A stretch of DNA of 64,000 nt from PHAA01 sp964457945 (GTDB lineage: Bacteria > Bacillota > Syntrophomonadia > Syntrophomonadales > Syntrophomonadaceae), in contig CAYWFX010000009.1 of the NCBI GenBank assembly GCA_964457945.1, positions 23,195 through 87,194 on the forward strand, written 5' to 3'. Below, in pieces: positions 16,944 to 25,313 of the stretch. How positions within the stretch are numbered: the first letter of the stretch is position 1; each line of letters starts with the position of its first letter. The translations under genes and the position numbers were made by a program. Under the pieces are notes generated by a model, which had not been told where the DNA came from, searched no databases, and saw nothing but the letters and a program-made list of their open reading frames with translations.

Positions 16944-19262
16944 ATGACAACGCGTATAGGTGGATTAGCTAGTGGTATCGATACCGATGCCCAAATCAAG
17001 GCAATATTAAAACCCCAAAGGGATAGGGTTGACAAAGAAAAACAAAAAGTACAACTGTTAGAATGGAAGAGAGATAGCTTTCGGGACACCAACTCCAAAT
17101 TGCTTACATTACGAAATGCTGCATCAGATTTAAAACTGCCATCAGTATTTAGTTCGAAAACGGTTGACTCATCCGATTCAACCATATTGACGGCTACAGC
17201 TACCTCAGATGCAGCGAACGGTACCCATAGCATCACGGTAAATAGTCTTCTGAACGGTGTTAACCGTATCAGCACCTCGGAGCTGTCTGCCTATAAGGAT
17301 ACCCTGGCAACCCAGTTCGGAGTCTCTGGAACGATTGCTTTTACCCTTAAAGGTAAGGACGGGGTAGCCAAGGCTTATAGTTTTGACTCCGCTACTAAAA
17401 GTATTAATGATGTGGTTAGCGCTATTAACGCTAATGCCTCCACCAGCGGAATTAATGTGGGTTATTCGGCTGCTGGTAACCGTTTTGTGATGTCAACTGC
17501 TGAAAAAGGAGCCGACGCCAAGATCGAGGTAGTAGCAGATGCGGGTTTTTTCCTCAGAGATACCTTGAAACTGGGATTATCGGCAGGGGTTTATAGCGGA
17601 ACCGATGCTTCGATCGACTATGATGGAGCGACTGGTATTACCTTTAAGTCTAACCAGTTTACTCTGAATGATATTAATTTTACTCTCAAAAAGACCGGTG
17701 CAGCTTCTGTATCAATTAGTAATAATGTGGACAGCGCTGTGACCAAGATTAAGGCTTTTATAGAAGCGTATAATGCGACAATTGACAACGTAAATAGCAA
17801 ACTCCACGAAAAAAGGGAATTAGACACTAGTAAGCAGATAAAATATCCCCCTTTAACCGAAGATCAGAAGAAGGAAATGACGGCCGAGCAGATCACTCAA
17901 TGGGAGACCAAGGCTAAAATGGGCATTATGAGGAGTGAGTCCCTCTTACAATCCACGATGTCCAGCGTAAGAATAACTGCTACCAATATGCTAAGTAATA
18001 AGGTGGACCTTCAGACCACCCCGGTTAACCTGACCAGCACTTCCGACATAAACCCTTACGGGCAAAGCCTGGCTTCTCAATTTGGAATTTACGGAACCGT
18101 TAAATTTACCCTGACAGGTATGGACGGAGCAGCTAAGGACTATAGTTTTAACAGCACTACTCAGAACCTGGCAGATGTGAGAGACGCTATCAATGCCAAT
18201 ACCGCCACTACTGGCATCAAGGCAGACTATTCAGGGAATAATTTTAGTTTGTCTACCGTGGACAGCGGCCCGAAAGGTACAATGACGGTGACCGATACCA
18301 CTTCTTTCCTGGGTAACCAGTTGCATTTGAATGTGACTAACGGGGTTAACATGTTCAGCACTGCCAAAATAAGTAGTTCCAGTGCTACCTTGGCAGCTCA
18401 GTTTGGTTTTCAGGTTACAGATTCAGTTTCATTCACTTTGACAGGTAAGGACAGCATAGCCAATGTCTATACTTTTACTGGTGCCCAGAGCATTAATGAT
18501 ATGATTACTGCAATTAATCTCAATACTACCACCAGTGGCATCAAGGCAGACTTCTCATCCAACGGTTTTAGTTTGTCCACGGTGGACAGCGGCTCTACCG
18601 CTACAATAAAAGCGATGGACACTAATTCCTTTCTAAGGAATCAGTTGAAACTTAATGTGACTGATAACGTTACCTATAAGGGTACCCAAACATCCAATTT
18701 GACTAATACATTCCAGGGTACCCAGACCTTGCCACCTGTCCCATGGAAGAACGGGTTTTATACCCCTACTTTAACCGACCCTATGGATGATGCTAATTAT
18801 TTAAAGTATAAGAGCCTTGAAGCCATTGGTATAACCACCGGCACCTATCTGGAGAAAAGCAATGATAATGGAAAACTTTATATCAACGAGGACCAACTGA
18901 AAGCAGCCTTGAGGACCAATCCTACGGATGTGATGGAGCTTTTTAATGCTACCCAAACGGTTAAAAATGCAGACGGTACAACCACCACTTATAATATAGG
19001 ATTTGCTATGACTATGTGTGATACAGCTAATAAGCAGATCACTAGTTTGACCCAAAAAGCGGGTATGGCTGGTGCCGCGTATGATAATAGCACCTTAACC
19101 CAGGCAATTTATGAGGAAGGCGAGACAATTAGCAAGTTGAATGATCGTATAGATTATTACGAAATTTTCTACTACAAAAAGTTTGCTGCTATGGAACAGG
19201 CACTTCAGAGGGCCAGCCAGCAGAGTGAGTGGATAACCCAAAAATTGAGCACATCGAGTTAG
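16944..19262 (+). CDS. fliD: Flagellar filament cap protein FliD, with three repeated modules
   Basis: A 772-residue cap protein (usual ~450-500). The N-terminus 'RIGGLASGIDTDAQIKAIL' and C-terminal coiled coil ('LNDRIDYYEIFYYKKFAAMEQAL') match the family. FliD sits at the filament tip and folds incoming flagellin. Residues ~121-210, 376-465 and 483-572 are copies of one module with 'LA(T/S/A)QFG', then 'FTL.G.D..A..Y.F', 'AIN.N..T(S/T)GI' and 'F..STV(D)SG'-like signatures, a hook-IN-type unit. It closes the flgM-fliD operon. Confidence 0.93.
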   Translation: MTTRIGGLASGIDTDAQIKAILKPQRDRVDKEKQKVQLLEWKRDSFRDTNSKLLTLRNAASDLKLPSVFSSKTVDSSDSTILTATATSDAANGTHSITVNSLLNGVNRISTSELSAYKDTLATQFGVSGTIAFTLKGKDGVAKAYSFDSATKSINDVVSAINANASTSGINVGYSAAGNRFVMSTAEKGADAKIEVVADAGFFLRDTLKLGLSAGVYSGTDASIDYDGATGITFKSNQFTLNDINFTLKKTGAASVSISNNVDSAVTKIKAFIEAYNATIDNVNSKLHEKRELDTSKQIKYPPLTEDQKKEMTAEQITQWETKAKMGIMRSESLLQSTMSSVRITATNMLSNKVDLQTTPVNLTSTSDINPYGQSLASQFGIYGTVKFTLTGMDGAAKDYSFNSTTQNLADVRDAINANTATTGIKADYSGNNFSLSTVDSGPKGTMTVTDTTSFLGNQLHLNVTNGVNMFSTAKISSSSATLAAQFGFQVTDSVSFTLTGKDSIANVYTFTGAQSINDMITAINLNTTTSGIKADFSSNGFSLSTVDSGSTATIKAMDTNSFLRNQLKLNVTDNVTYKGTQTSNLTNTFQGTQTLPPVPWKNGFYTPTLTDPMDDANYLKYKSLEAIGITTGTYLEKSNDNGKLYINEDQLKAALRTNPTDVMELFNATQTVKNADGTTTTYNIGFAMTMCDTANKQITSLTQKAGMAGAAYDNSTLTQAIYEEGETISKLNDRIDYYEIFYYKKFAAMEQALQRASQQSEWITQKLSTSS
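17304..18659 (+). repeat. Three copies of a ~90-residue module within fliD
   Basis: Copies encoded at 17304-17573, 18069-18338 and 18390-18659. Copies 2 and 3 are the closest: both contain STVDSG, (T/S)GIKAD(Y/F)S and SFL-(G/R)-NQL-(H/K)-LNVT. Copy 1 is more diverged. The order suggests an old duplication followed by a recent tandem one. Confidence 0.85.
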
Positions 19263-19289
19263 AGTACTAAATAGTGAGCTAATTTTTTT
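19259..19289 (+). terminator. Weak possible terminator after fliD
   Basis: TTAG...CTAA with an inner ACT/AGT pairing and seven T residues (19283-19289). The stem has three internal mismatches, so readthrough toward flagellin is possible. Confidence 0.35.
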
Positions 19290-19391
19290 CTTAAGACAGA
19301 CATTTGCTTGTTTACAGGTGATATGATGCGAATTATGGTGATAATAGCGGGAAGAGAGAACAAAACAGATATAATTGCTTATCGCAAACGA

Positions 19392-19419
19392 TAAACTTAT
19401 TGTTTCATTTTTGCGATAT
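19392..19419 (+). promoter_or_regulatory. Sigma-28-type promoter of the flagellin gene
   Basis: TAAA (19392-19395), 16 bases, then TGCGATAT (19412-19419), six of eight matches to the GCCGATAT consensus of flagellar sigma factors. The predicted start is near 19426, giving a leader of about 160 bases that contains two CsrA-type hairpins and a short reading frame. Confidence 0.82.
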
Positions 19420-19458
19420 TAATTATAGCTCTGCAATCGAACCGAAATTCTCATAATT

Positions 19459-19560
19459 ATGGCTTGGGAGGAGGTGTTTAGTCTAAAGGTCGATACTAAA
19501 AACCTGCCTGTTGGCTCGATTGAAGCAGCAAAAAATAGCTATGGCCCTACATGGATGTAG
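19459..19560 (+). CDS. Possible 33-codon leader reading frame before flagellin
   Basis: ATG at 19459 reads to TAG at 19558-19560, predicting 'MAWEEVFSLKVDTKN' and on to '...SYGPTWM'. The stop codon forms the 3' edge of the first CsrA-type hairpin. A GGGAGGAGG stretch lies inside the frame rather than before it, so the true start, if any, is unclear. No family was recognised. It could be a regulatory leader peptide, the remnant of a gene, or chance. Confidence 0.25.
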   Translation: MAWEEVFSLKVDTKNLPVGSIEAAKNSYGPTWM

Positions 19561-19583
19561 GAGCCCGAATTACAAGGAGGTAA
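19547..19583 (+). promoter_or_regulatory. Paired CsrA-type binding hairpins in the flagellin leader
   Basis: Site 1, CTACATGGATGTAG (19547-19560), holds ACATGGATGT in a stem-loop. Site 2, TTACAAGGAGGTAA (19570-19583), puts the AGGAGG ribosome binding site in the loop of a four-base stem. They match the CsrA core ACA-N-GGA-N-GT at 10/10 and 9/10. This mirrors the two-site arrangement of Bacillus hag, where CsrA blocks ribosome entry. Confidence 0.85.
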
Positions 19584-19587
19584 TGGA

Positions 19588-21660
19588 ATGATAATAAACC
19601 ACAATATACCAGCCCTAAACACCTATAACAAACTGTTACTAAACACCAAGGGCATGTCCAGTGCTCTGGAAAAACTGTCCTCCGGTCTGCGCATCAACAA
19701 AGCGGCTGACGATGCAGCCGGTCTGGCCATTTCCGAAAAAATGAGATCTCAGATCCGCGGCTTGGATCAGGCCAGCCGTAATGCTCAGGATGGTATTTCC
19801 ATGATCCAGACTGCTGAAGGTGGACTCAATGAAACCCATTCTATCCTACAGCGCATGAGAGAACTGGCCGTACAGGCAGCCAATGGTACTTATACCGCCC
19901 AGGACAGAATGCAAATCCAAAAGGAAGTTGACCAGTTAACCTCAGAAATCGACCGTATTGCCGGTACCACCCAGTTCAACGGCAAGAACCTGCTGGATGG
20001 CACCAGTTCAGCTCTGACATCTACCGACATGATATCCACTCGGGTATTCATGCGGGATGGTCTGCGACAATTAGATCAATTCGGACAGAAGGCTGCTGGC
20101 GGCGGCAACTATCAGTTGAAGATCACTTCTACCCCAGGCGATGCCGAAGTACAGAAAACTGATATCATGAGGATTAAGCATGAGACCGTTACTGTAAGTG
20201 GCGGGGTTGCAAGCTATTGCGCCTTGAGTGGGGCTACAGGTTTGTCAGTGGTAGTGCAGAATGATTTTACTGGTCCGAGCGGAGTTCTGCTGACCGGTGT
20301 AACTGTCAATTTTACAGTAGCTTCTGGTGCGACTGCCTTCTCAGTTTCAGGTTCTGCCACCGCAGGCGGGGTAACTATTAATGTGCAACTGCGTATGGGT
20401 GAAGATGGTACTGCCCTGAGTGGCCTTTATCAGACCACCAACCAACAGATTTATGACGCAGTCATGTCTCTGAAATTGAATAGCGCGGGTAGCAGCATGA
20501 CCGGAGTAAACGTAAGCTATTTTATGGACATGAGGATAGATGCAGCATCAGGCGGTCTAAATTCAGGAACTATGGTGATCGCTGACGGACTTGGTGCCAC
20601 TACGGCTAGTGGTTTCTTTGCTACCAAGATTGAACGGGTAGGAGAAATTGCACTAGCTTCAACCAAACTCAATGACATTCAGGAATTCTGGGATAGCTCC
20701 GGCAACTTTATACTGGCGAATCCCCAGACTCTTAATTTGGTACAGGGCGATGGACAGAAGACCTATATTACTCTCTTCGATACCGACACCATTCAGTCTG
20801 TCCAAGACAAATTGAATTCTGCCATTTACAATGGGCTGGGACAGAAATACGTCGTTGATTCCTCGGTGGGTAGCACTAGTTTTGTTAGCTATGACCCATG
20901 GGGAGTAGGGGCCAGCGGTCTTGAGGTTGTTCCGGGTACCTTTATCATCCGCTCTGCCATATCTGGAAACGATGGTAAGATTGCCTTCATTGGTGATGAT
21001 CCAACTATTAGAGCGCTGAGCCTGCAGACTATTCAAAAGGCTACCGAGACCCAGTTCAAGGTTAGTGTATATGAAGCCCATAAACAAACTCTTTTGGCTA
21101 AAGATGTGGCAATTTCGGGTAACAACCTCATTGGGGTTATCAACAAGGATGTGGACGTTCAGTTTGCTTCCAATACTGGTGTAACGGTTAAATGGGATAG
21201 CACCAACTACAAATTTACCATGTCCGGATCTGCTACGGCAGTAGATACCTTTGTTCATATATCCGATAATACGACAGTTTTCCACATTGGAGCCAACCAA
21301 AAACAGGATATCGGCGTGGGTATCGGCGATATGGGTACCAGAGCTCTGGGTGTAAACAACATTCTGGTAAACAATAATGATCTGGCAAATATTGCTATAG
21401 GTAAAATTGATGCCGCAATTTTCCGGGTATCATCCGAAAGGGCGAAGTTAGGTGCTGTTCAGAACAGATTAGATCACACCATTAACAACCTGTCGGTAAC
21501 CTCTGAGAACCTGACTGCGGCTGAGTCACGCATCCGTGATGTAGACATGGCTAAGTCAATGACGGAATTTACCAAGTACAATATCCTCAACCAGGCAGCT
21601 ACCGCCATGTTGGCCCAGGCCAACCAAATGCCTCAGACAGTACTACAATTACTCAGATAA
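19588..21660 (+). CDS. hag: Flagellin, filament subunit with a large central insert
   Basis: A 690-residue flagellin (Bacillus Hag ~300). The first ~140 residues ('MIINHNIPALNTYNKLLLNT', 'LSSGLRINKAADDAAGLAISEKM'-type motif) and the last ~85 ('SRIRDVDMAKSMTEFTKYNILNQAATAMLAQANQMPQ'-type end) are the conserved D0/D1 helices needed for export and polymerisation. Residues ~145-600 form surface domains rich in Ser, Thr and Gly, including a hook-IN-like stretch, and offer many O-glycosylation sites. The gene has a sigma-28-type promoter, CsrA hairpins and a strong terminator. The next genes encode glycosylation enzymes. Confidence 0.95.
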   Translation: MIINHNIPALNTYNKLLLNTKGMSSALEKLSSGLRINKAADDAAGLAISEKMRSQIRGLDQASRNAQDGISMIQTAEGGLNETHSILQRMRELAVQAANGTYTAQDRMQIQKEVDQLTSEIDRIAGTTQFNGKNLLDGTSSALTSTDMISTRVFMRDGLRQLDQFGQKAAGGGNYQLKITSTPGDAEVQKTDIMRIKHETVTVSGGVASYCALSGATGLSVVVQNDFTGPSGVLLTGVTVNFTVASGATAFSVSGSATAGGVTINVQLRMGEDGTALSGLYQTTNQQIYDAVMSLKLNSAGSSMTGVNVSYFMDMRIDAASGGLNSGTMVIADGLGATTASGFFATKIERVGEIALASTKLNDIQEFWDSSGNFILANPQTLNLVQGDGQKTYITLFDTDTIQSVQDKLNSAIYNGLGQKYVVDSSVGSTSFVSYDPWGVGASGLEVVPGTFIIRSAISGNDGKIAFIGDDPTIRALSLQTIQKATETQFKVSVYEAHKQTLLAKDVAISGNNLIGVINKDVDVQFASNTGVTVKWDSTNYKFTMSGSATAVDTFVHISDNTTVFHIGANQKQDIGVGIGDMGTRALGVNNILVNNNDLANIAIGKIDAAIFRVSSERAKLGAVQNRLDHTINNLSVTSENLTAAESRIRDVDMAKSMTEFTKYNILNQAATAMLAQANQMPQTVLQLLR

Positions 21661-21676
21661 GTATAAGTGTAAGAGA

Positions 21677-21710
21677 AGTAGCGGAGAATTTTTCTCCGCT
21701 ACTCTTTTCT
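21677..21710 (+). terminator. Strong terminator after flagellin
   Basis: AGTAGCGGAGAA (21677-21688) pairs perfectly with TTCTCCGCTACT (21692-21703) around a TTT loop, followed by CTTTTCT. Confidence 0.92.
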
Positions 21711-21757
21711 GATAGAGTATAATGTAAGCATGTCAATATGACAAAAGAGGTGTTACT

Positions 21758-22015
21758 TTGCAAATACTGGAATTAATCAGACAGAGCGAGAGTAGTATAT
21801 TTAATTATGACAATAGTATTATACCAATTCAGATTAGTGACCTGATGACTGCAATAATTGACCAAACAGCTTTCGATATTCACGATGGACAACAACTGCA
21901 GATGTTTAACCAGCTTATGCAAACCAGCCTGCAGGCCATGCAGGATCAGGATTATCTGTTACTGGCGGACATTCTGGAATATGAATTGAAACCATTTTTA
22001 GAATTGGATAAGTGA
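21758..22015 (+). CDS. Small conserved-looking partner of the Maf glycosyltransferase
   Basis: An 85-residue acidic, helical protein beginning at a TTG with AGAGGTG upstream. Its end, 'QDQDYLLLADILEYELKPFLE', resembles short proteins encoded directly before Maf-type genes in other Firmicutes flagellar loci; I infer this from memory, without an alignment. It ends 12 bases before the Maf gene. A chaperone- or adaptor-like role in presenting flagellin is possible, since its size and helix content resemble FliT/FliS-type helpers, but this is inference. Confidence 0.7.
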   Translation: MQILELIRQSESSIFNYDNSIIPIQISDLMTAIIDQTAFDIHDGQQLQMFNQLMQTSLQAMQDQDYLLLADILEYELKPFLELDK

Positions 22016-22027
22016 GGATAATAACTT

Positions 22028-23869
22028 ATGAATATGTGGATCAAGAATAGCAGTTTTTTAAAAAAGCAATTTCCTGCGTTTTATGAAAAGGCCTCTTCTA
22101 CTGAGTACAGTAATCCTAATATACATATTACTCCGGCTAATGATCCGGGGAACCTTTTTATTGAATCTCAGCAATGCCGATGTTATTTACACAGCAGCTA
22201 TAATATAGAACGGGAGATGCAAGAGCTTTTTAGTAATACAGGTGATTCGGAGCAAATATTAATTATCTTTGGCTTGGGTATGGGGCACTGTGTGGATTAT
22301 ATCAGAAGTCATAGGATTAAGTACCGTCAGATTCTGGTCTTGGAACCCTACAATAATATTTTTCGTGAACTACTCAAGACTAGAAGTATTCATGATTTGC
22401 TTTCCCAGAAAGATCTCTCGATGACCCTTTTTCGTGACCCTCGGGAAGTGATACCTCAAATTATGGGTCAGGTTTTAAGCTCTAATAAAGTAAAGGTGCT
22501 ATATCATCTGTCTTATCGCACAGTATTTAAGGAAGTGTTCGAGGAGATAACCCGTTTGTTCAGTGATGAAAAGCTAGCCTTAGGGGTGGGAGCTGCCACT
22601 TTGAATTACTTTTTAGTGCAATGGTCCAGAAACCAAATTAAATCCATTGCTAAAAAATCGCTGGATGCTTCTGCCTTCTACGGACAATTTAAAAATGTAC
22701 CGGCTATCATTGTATCCGCAGGTCCGTCTCTGGAAAATCGCCTGGAACAACTCAAGGGAATTGGAGATAAGGCTCTTATTATTGCACCGGGTACTGGTGC
22801 CAAGATATGTAATCGGCGAGAAGTTAAGGCCCATATGGCCATGGCGATAGATTCCCAAGCAGCCACAGCCGAGTTGGTACGAGACAGCAGTATTAAAATT
22901 TTGATGGGTTCCTACCGCCTGGACGAAGAAGTCGATAAGGCCTTTCCTAATCAGAAGTTCCGATTCTTGATCAGTAATGACTATTTAGCTCAGTATTATC
23001 ATCATTTGCAAGGGTGGCCCATAGAAATCATTAATGACTTTTCTTCGGTATCAAGTTCTGCGGTGCATTACGCATCCAAACTGGGCTGCAATCCTATCGT
23101 CCTTGTTGGGCAGGATTTGTGCTACTACGATAATAAATTCCATGCTGATGAGGAAAAAGACTCCTTAGGGGATGAAGTTAAAACCAACTGGCGAGAAGAA
23201 TTGGATATCAACGGCAACAGGGTATTTACTGATCCAGGTTTTATGGCCATCAGGCGTGACATGGAGACCCTAAGTCATCATAACCGGGATAAATTTACAT
23301 TGATAAACGCCAGTGAAGCCGGTCTGGGTGTGCCAGGTGTGGAAAACTGTACATTAGCGGAAATTATTGACCGTTATATAGCTCCCCAAAGTATAGATGT
23401 AGCCCAGACAATTGATGGTATTATGGCGCAGCCAACCATGGGTAAGGTGGAAGACACTGAAGTTATGAGTTTTTACCAGCACCTGCTGGATGAAATTAAC
23501 AAACTGGAACTGATAAATACTAAGAAAACTGAGGAGCTTAACGAATTATATGCCTTGATTCAAAAAGGTTGGAAAAACAATCGTCTGGGATCATATGTTA
23601 ATAGTATAGAATTAATAAACCAGGAATTAGTATCTAATTATTTCTATAATTTAGTGATATACACTCCTATCAGTCTCTTCCTTGTTTATTATAAAACAGC
23701 CGCTTTATATCATTCGGAACCGAATCAGGCTGACCCAGCCGCGTTTCTCTTTTATGAAACCCAGGTGGTGGAATTCTCCTCGCGTTATATGGGCATGCTT
23801 AAAAACCTGGTTCAGGAAGAAATAAAGCTGATAGGTGATGATTCAAGTCCCAGGGAATGGTCTATGTAA
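22028..23869 (+). CDS. maf: Maf-type motility-associated glycosyltransferase (DUF115/MptE-like)
   Basis: A 613-residue protein with the DUF115 core around 'VPAIIVSAGPSLENRLEQLK', 'LIIAPGTGAKICNRREV', 'MAIDSQ' and 'PIVLVGQDLCYYDNKFHA'. Maf proteins transfer nonulosonic acids (pseudaminic or legionaminic type) from CMP carriers onto Ser/Thr of flagellin before export. It is preceded by an N-terminal domain containing 'ILIIFGLGMGHCVDYI' and followed by a helical C-terminus. The position, right after flagellin and before a CMP-sugar synthetase, is as expected. It is the most likely flagellin-modifying enzyme here. Confidence 0.9.
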   Translation: MNMWIKNSSFLKKQFPAFYEKASSTEYSNPNIHITPANDPGNLFIESQQCRCYLHSSYNIEREMQELFSNTGDSEQILIIFGLGMGHCVDYIRSHRIKYRQILVLEPYNNIFRELLKTRSIHDLLSQKDLSMTLFRDPREVIPQIMGQVLSSNKVKVLYHLSYRTVFKEVFEEITRLFSDEKLALGVGAATLNYFLVQWSRNQIKSIAKKSLDASAFYGQFKNVPAIIVSAGPSLENRLEQLKGIGDKALIIAPGTGAKICNRREVKAHMAMAIDSQAATAELVRDSSIKILMGSYRLDEEVDKAFPNQKFRFLISNDYLAQYYHHLQGWPIEIINDFSSVSSSAVHYASKLGCNPIVLVGQDLCYYDNKFHADEEKDSLGDEVKTNWREELDINGNRVFTDPGFMAIRRDMETLSHHNRDKFTLINASEAGLGVPGVENCTLAEIIDRYIAPQSIDVAQTIDGIMAQPTMGKVEDTEVMSFYQHLLDEINKLELINTKKTEELNELYALIQKGWKNNRLGSYVNSIELINQELVSNYFYNLVIYTPISLFLVYYKTAALYHSEPNQADPAAFLFYETQVVEFSSRYMGMLKNLVQEEIKLIGDDSSPREWSM

Positions 23870-23882
23870 AAGGAGGGCTAAA

Positions 23883-24614
23883 ATGAAAACGGCGATTATT
23901 ATACAAGCACGGATGACCTCTACCCGTCTTCCTGGGAAAATTCTGAAAATGGTTTTGGATAAGCCTCTACTGGAGTATCAGATCGAGAGACTAAAAAGAG
24001 TTAACCGGGCGGATCAGATTATAATTGCTACTACGATTAACGAAACGGATAACCCCATCGTTGACCTGTGTAACAAAATGGAAGTGCCATTTTATAGGGG
24101 CTCGGAACAAGATGTTCTGGCCAGATACTATTATGCTGCTCGTGAGAAACAGGCTGATGTAATTGTTCGGGTAACCTCAGATTGTCCTTTGATCGATCCG
24201 CAAGTAATAGATAAGGTTATTGGGTTTTACCTGAATCATAAATCTGACTGTGATTATGTGGCTAATGTTTTAGAGAGAACCTATCCGCGGGGTATGGATA
24301 CGGAGGTATTCTCCTTTCAAGGACTGGAGGAAGCCTTCCGGGAAGCGGTTGACCCACCTGAACGTGAACATGTGACACCATTTTTCTACCGCCATCCTGA
24401 ACGGTATAGGCTGAGTAATGTGGCCTATCATGAAAATCAGAGTCAACATCGTTGGACGGTAGATACCATTGAGGACTTTCTTTTGATTAAAAATATTATC
24501 GAAGAGCTTTATCCCAGTAACCCGACATTTACTTTCGAAGATGTTTTGCGAGTTCTAGACCGCAATCCAGAGTGGATAAGCATTAACGCAGGCATTGAGC
24601 AAAAAGAAATTTAA
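23883..24614 (+). CDS. spsF: CMP-nonulosonate cytidylyltransferase (SpsF/PseF type)
   Basis: A 243-residue nucleotidyltransferase. The N-terminal 'IIIQARMTSTRLPGKIL' is the CTP-binding signature of the SpsF family; 'RVTSDCPLIDP' and 'RWTVDTIEDFLLI' are further family motifs. It should activate the 9-carbon sugar with CTP for transfer by Maf. The ATG at 23883 is preferred because AAGGAGG lies eight bases upstream; a longer frame begins inside maf. It is encoded with pseI and pseG homologues further on. Confidence 0.9.
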   Translation: MKTAIIIQARMTSTRLPGKILKMVLDKPLLEYQIERLKRVNRADQIIIATTINETDNPIVDLCNKMEVPFYRGSEQDVLARYYYAAREKQADVIVRVTSDCPLIDPQVIDKVIGFYLNHKSDCDYVANVLERTYPRGMDTEVFSFQGLEEAFREAVDPPEREHVTPFFYRHPERYRLSNVAYHENQSQHRWTVDTIEDFLLIKNIIEELYPSNPTFTFEDVLRVLDRNPEWISINAGIEQKEI

Positions 24615-24636
24615 TAATTGATGTGAGGTGACCAGT

Positions 24637-25272
24637 ATGGTAACGTTCAAAACCGAACAGGAAGAATTCTGGGCAGGCAGTTTTGGTAATGAATATACGG
24701 ATAGAAACGTTGGGGAGAAAGGGGTGGCCAATAACACGGTGCTCTTTTCTTCCATATTGTCAAAAACTGAGCAAATCCATTCATTGATCGAATTTGGCGC
24801 TAATAGGGGTATTAACCTTTTGGCGATAAGAAATATTTCCCCCCACATTGAATTATCTGCCGTAGAGATTAACCAGCAGGCGATAAATGAGTTGAATCTA
24901 ATAAAGGAGCTAAAAGTATATCCTGGGTCGCTGTTGGATTTTACACCTGATTACCAGAGAGATTTGGTTCTATCAAAGGGTCTTCTGATTCATATTAACC
25001 CGGAAGCAATCTCAGATGTTTACGATTTACTATACAAAAGCAGCAGGAGGTATATATGCCTGGCAGAATATTATAATCCCACTCCGGTGGAGGTGCTTTA
25101 CAGAAATCATCAGGGGAAACTTTTTAAACGGGATTTTGCTGGGGACCTAATGGACAAATATCCGGACCTTCATCTAGTTGATTATGGCTTTGTTTACCAC
25201 CGGGACAAGAACTTCCCTCAGGATGATCTCAATTGGTTTCTTCTGGAGAAGTCAAACCCAGGTAGTAAATAA
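24637..25272 (+). CDS. Pseudaminic-acid-biosynthesis-associated methylase
   Basis: A 211-residue SAM-dependent methyltransferase-like protein resembling the methylase family that accompanies pseudaminic acid genes ('TEQEEFWAGSFGNEYTDRN' start, 'LIEFGANRGINL' as the SAM loop, 'DLVLSKGLLIHINPE', 'YICLAEYYNPTPVEV'). The presumed role is O- or N-methylation of the sugar or its precursor. The ATG at 24637 has GAGGTG six bases upstream. It sits between spsF and pseI in one transcription unit. Confidence 0.82.
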   Translation: MVTFKTEQEEFWAGSFGNEYTDRNVGEKGVANNTVLFSSILSKTEQIHSLIEFGANRGINLLAIRNISPHIELSAVEINQQAINELNLIKELKVYPGSLLDFTPDYQRDLVLSKGLLIHINPEAISDVYDLLYKSSRRYICLAEYYNPTPVEVLYRNHQGKLFKRDFAGDLMDKYPDLHLVDYGFVYHRDKNFPQDDLNWFLLEKSNPGSK

Positions 25273-25313
25273 TTGTCTATCGGAATATTGAGGATCTTTT
25301 AAATAGGAGGATA

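Noticed and set aside
20659..21300. A 213-codon open frame on the minus strand inside flagellin
   Set aside because: It is antisense to the middle of a clear flagellin gene, has no ribosome binding site or family match, and is explained by the codon bias of the sense strand.
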